Shown: in pieces, positions 4,317 through 5,216 of the stretch
Layout of the letters: the number at the start of each line of letters is the position of its first letter
Numbering within the stretch: position 1 is the first letter of the stretch
Source: Pseudomonadota bacterium
GTDB taxonomy: Bacteria; Pseudomonadota; Gammaproteobacteria; Burkholderiales; Thiobacillaceae
Length of the DNA: 5,216 nucleotides
Direction of reading: 5' to 3'
NCBI GenBank assembly: GCA_021780975.1
Contig: JAJXXS010000146.1
Coordinates: forward strand, 1 to 5,216
Notes under the pieces: generated by a model
The model's input: only the letters and a program-made list of their open reading frames with translations
The model's database searches: none
What the model was told of the DNA's origin: nothing
Position numbers and translations under genes: made by a program

Positions 4317-4323
4317 CATGCCG

Positions 4324-5216
4324 ATGAGCCGAGACACGCTTTCCGACCTGCTGCGCAGTGTGCGGGTACGCGGCGCGGTGTTCTACTACGTGAGCTGCCG
4401 CGACCAGTGGTCGGCCGAAGCGCCTCCGGCGCGCGAGATCGCCGAAGCCGTGCTGCCCGGCTGCGAGCACGTCATGGAATATCACATGATCGCCAAGGGC
4501 AGCGGCTGGGCGGCCGTCGAGGGGCAGTCCCCGGTCAGGCTGAACGCCGGGGACATCGTGATATTTCCGCAAGGCGACCAGCACGTCATGGCGAGCGCGC
4601 CCGGCATCACGCCCCTGCGCCGCACGGCGGACTGGGTGTTTGCCACGCGCCACGAGCCCAAGCCCATGCCCATCGCCTATCACCACGGCGTTGTCGAAGC
4701 CGGGGCGCCGCTGCCGGTCGCTGAAGCCGACATGATCGCCGTGTGCGGCTTCCTAGGCTGCGACCTCAAACCATTCAACCCACTGGTTGCGGCGCTGCCC
4801 CGCATGCTGCACCTGCCTGCGGGGCGCGCGGGCGACTGGGTCGCGCGCGTCATCGACCAGGCGGTGCTCGAATCCAGCAGCCCGCGCCCGGGCGGCGACG
4901 CCGTGCTCGAGCGACTGGCGGAAATGATGTTCGTCGATGCCGCCCGCCGCTATCTCGATGCCCTGCCGGAGGATGCGACCGGATGGCTCGCGGGCCTGCG
5001 CGACCGTTTTGTCGGCAAGGCGCTCGAACGCATGCATGCGCGGCCCGAGCATCCCTGGAACGTCGAAGAACTCGCGCGCGAGGTCGGCTTGTCGCGCTCG
5101 GCCCTGCATCAGCGCTTCACGCATTACGTCGGCCAGCCGCCCATGCAATACCTGGCCAGCTGGCGCATCCAGCTGGGCGCCCGCCTGCTGCGCGATTCCA
5201 ATCGCACGGTCGCCAG
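4324..5216 (+). CDS. AraC-family transcriptional regulator with N-terminal cupin domain (3' end outside the window)
   Basis: The frame runs open to the right edge, giving 297 residues. Residues 1-170 form the cupin-type ligand-binding domain seen in many proteobacterial AraC proteins. It has the opening LSDLLRSVRVRGAVFYYV, the cupin strands HVMEYHMIAKGSGWA and VRLNAGDIVIFPQGDQHVM (72-89), and the hallmark VCGFLGCD (140-147) followed by PFNPL and LPRMLH. The paired cysteines Cys141 and Cys146 in that motif are a family feature; a redox or ligand role is possible but unproven. The C-terminal DNA-binding domain starts near 225, and its first helix-turn-helix is at about 247-266 (VEELAREVGLSRSALHQRF). 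The second helix-turn-helix is cut off, with an estimated 20-35 residues missing. The protein should act in the cytoplasm as a transcription factor. Divergence from the HMA-like/methyltransferase operon, with direct repeats between, suggests it controls that operon and itself. Effector unknown. Confidence 0.93.
   Translation, partial: MSRDTLSDLLRSVRVRGAVFYYVSCRDQWSAEAPPAREIAEAVLPGCEHVMEYHMIAKGSGWAAVEGQSPVRLNAGDIVIFPQGDQHVMASAPGITPLRRTADWVFATRHEPKPMPIAYHHGVVEAGAPLPVAEADMIAVCGFLGCDLKPFNPLVAALPRMLHLPAGRAGDWVARVIDQAVLESSSPRPGGDAVLERLAEMMFVDAARRYLDALPEDATGWLAGLRDRFVGKALERMHARPEHPWNVEELAREVGLSRSALHQRFTHYVGQPPMQYLASWRIQLGARLLRDSNRTVA

Larger units (their letters stand above)
4084..4323. promoter_or_regulatory. 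Divergent promoter/control region between the HMA-like operon and the AraC-family gene
   Basis: This 240-base gap must hold promoters for both directions. On the left there is an AT-richer patch (4096-4117) that is the likely minus-strand promoter area, although no clean -35/-10 pair can be drawn. GCCTGC/GCAGGC (4126-4142) is a six-base-pair hairpin in or near the leader of the minus operon. On the right are the direct repeats at 4219-4302. No convincing gene lies within it. Confidence 0.6.

Noticed and set aside
4111..4686. 191-codon minus-strand frame under the AraC-type gene
   Set aside because: It spans the regulatory gap and runs antisense to well-conserved cupin motifs of the regulator.

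Overview
The window is GC-rich chromosomal DNA (by eye about two-thirds G+C) with dense, mostly monocistronic bacterial genes, strong AGGAG/GGAGG ribosome binding sites and protein families typical of Burkholderiales. A Bordetella/Achromobacter-like betaproteobacterium is my best guess, from codon use and the look of the proteins only. There are no rRNA or tRNA genes, no CRISPR array and no insertion sequence.

Layout from left to right. The C-terminal tail of an unidentified plus-strand gene ends at 143. A 326-base gap follows, then a 43-codon lysine-rich protein (470-601, plus) whose leader can be folded into competing hairpins. A convergent minus-strand gene (637-1677) encodes a secreted or periplasmic Sel1-repeat protein. 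Next on the minus strand are a small four-helix, histidine-rich membrane protein resembling part of heme-copper oxidase subunit I (1764-2150) and a 126-aa protein that looks like a response-regulator receiver with its key residues changed (2287-2667). Both have their own upstream gaps.

The right-hand 2.4 kb is the most coherent unit. A minus-strand pair, a 77-aa HMA-fold protein without the metal-binding CXXC (3850-4083) and a class I SAM-dependent methyltransferase (2921-3790), is transcribed away from a cupin-type AraC-family regulator (4324 to beyond the window edge, plus). The 240-base divergent intergenic region carries direct repeats with a 21-base period, the usual phasing of AraC-family half-sites. 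The simplest reading is a regulator controlling itself and the HMA-like/methyltransferase operon. The inducer and the methylation substrate cannot be read from the sequence.

The best candidates for something undescribed are this AraC / CXXC-less HMA / methyltransferase module, the degenerate receiver with Glu at the phospho-Asp position, and the leader of the 43-codon gene. All interpretations rest on reading by eye, without database comparison or structure prediction.
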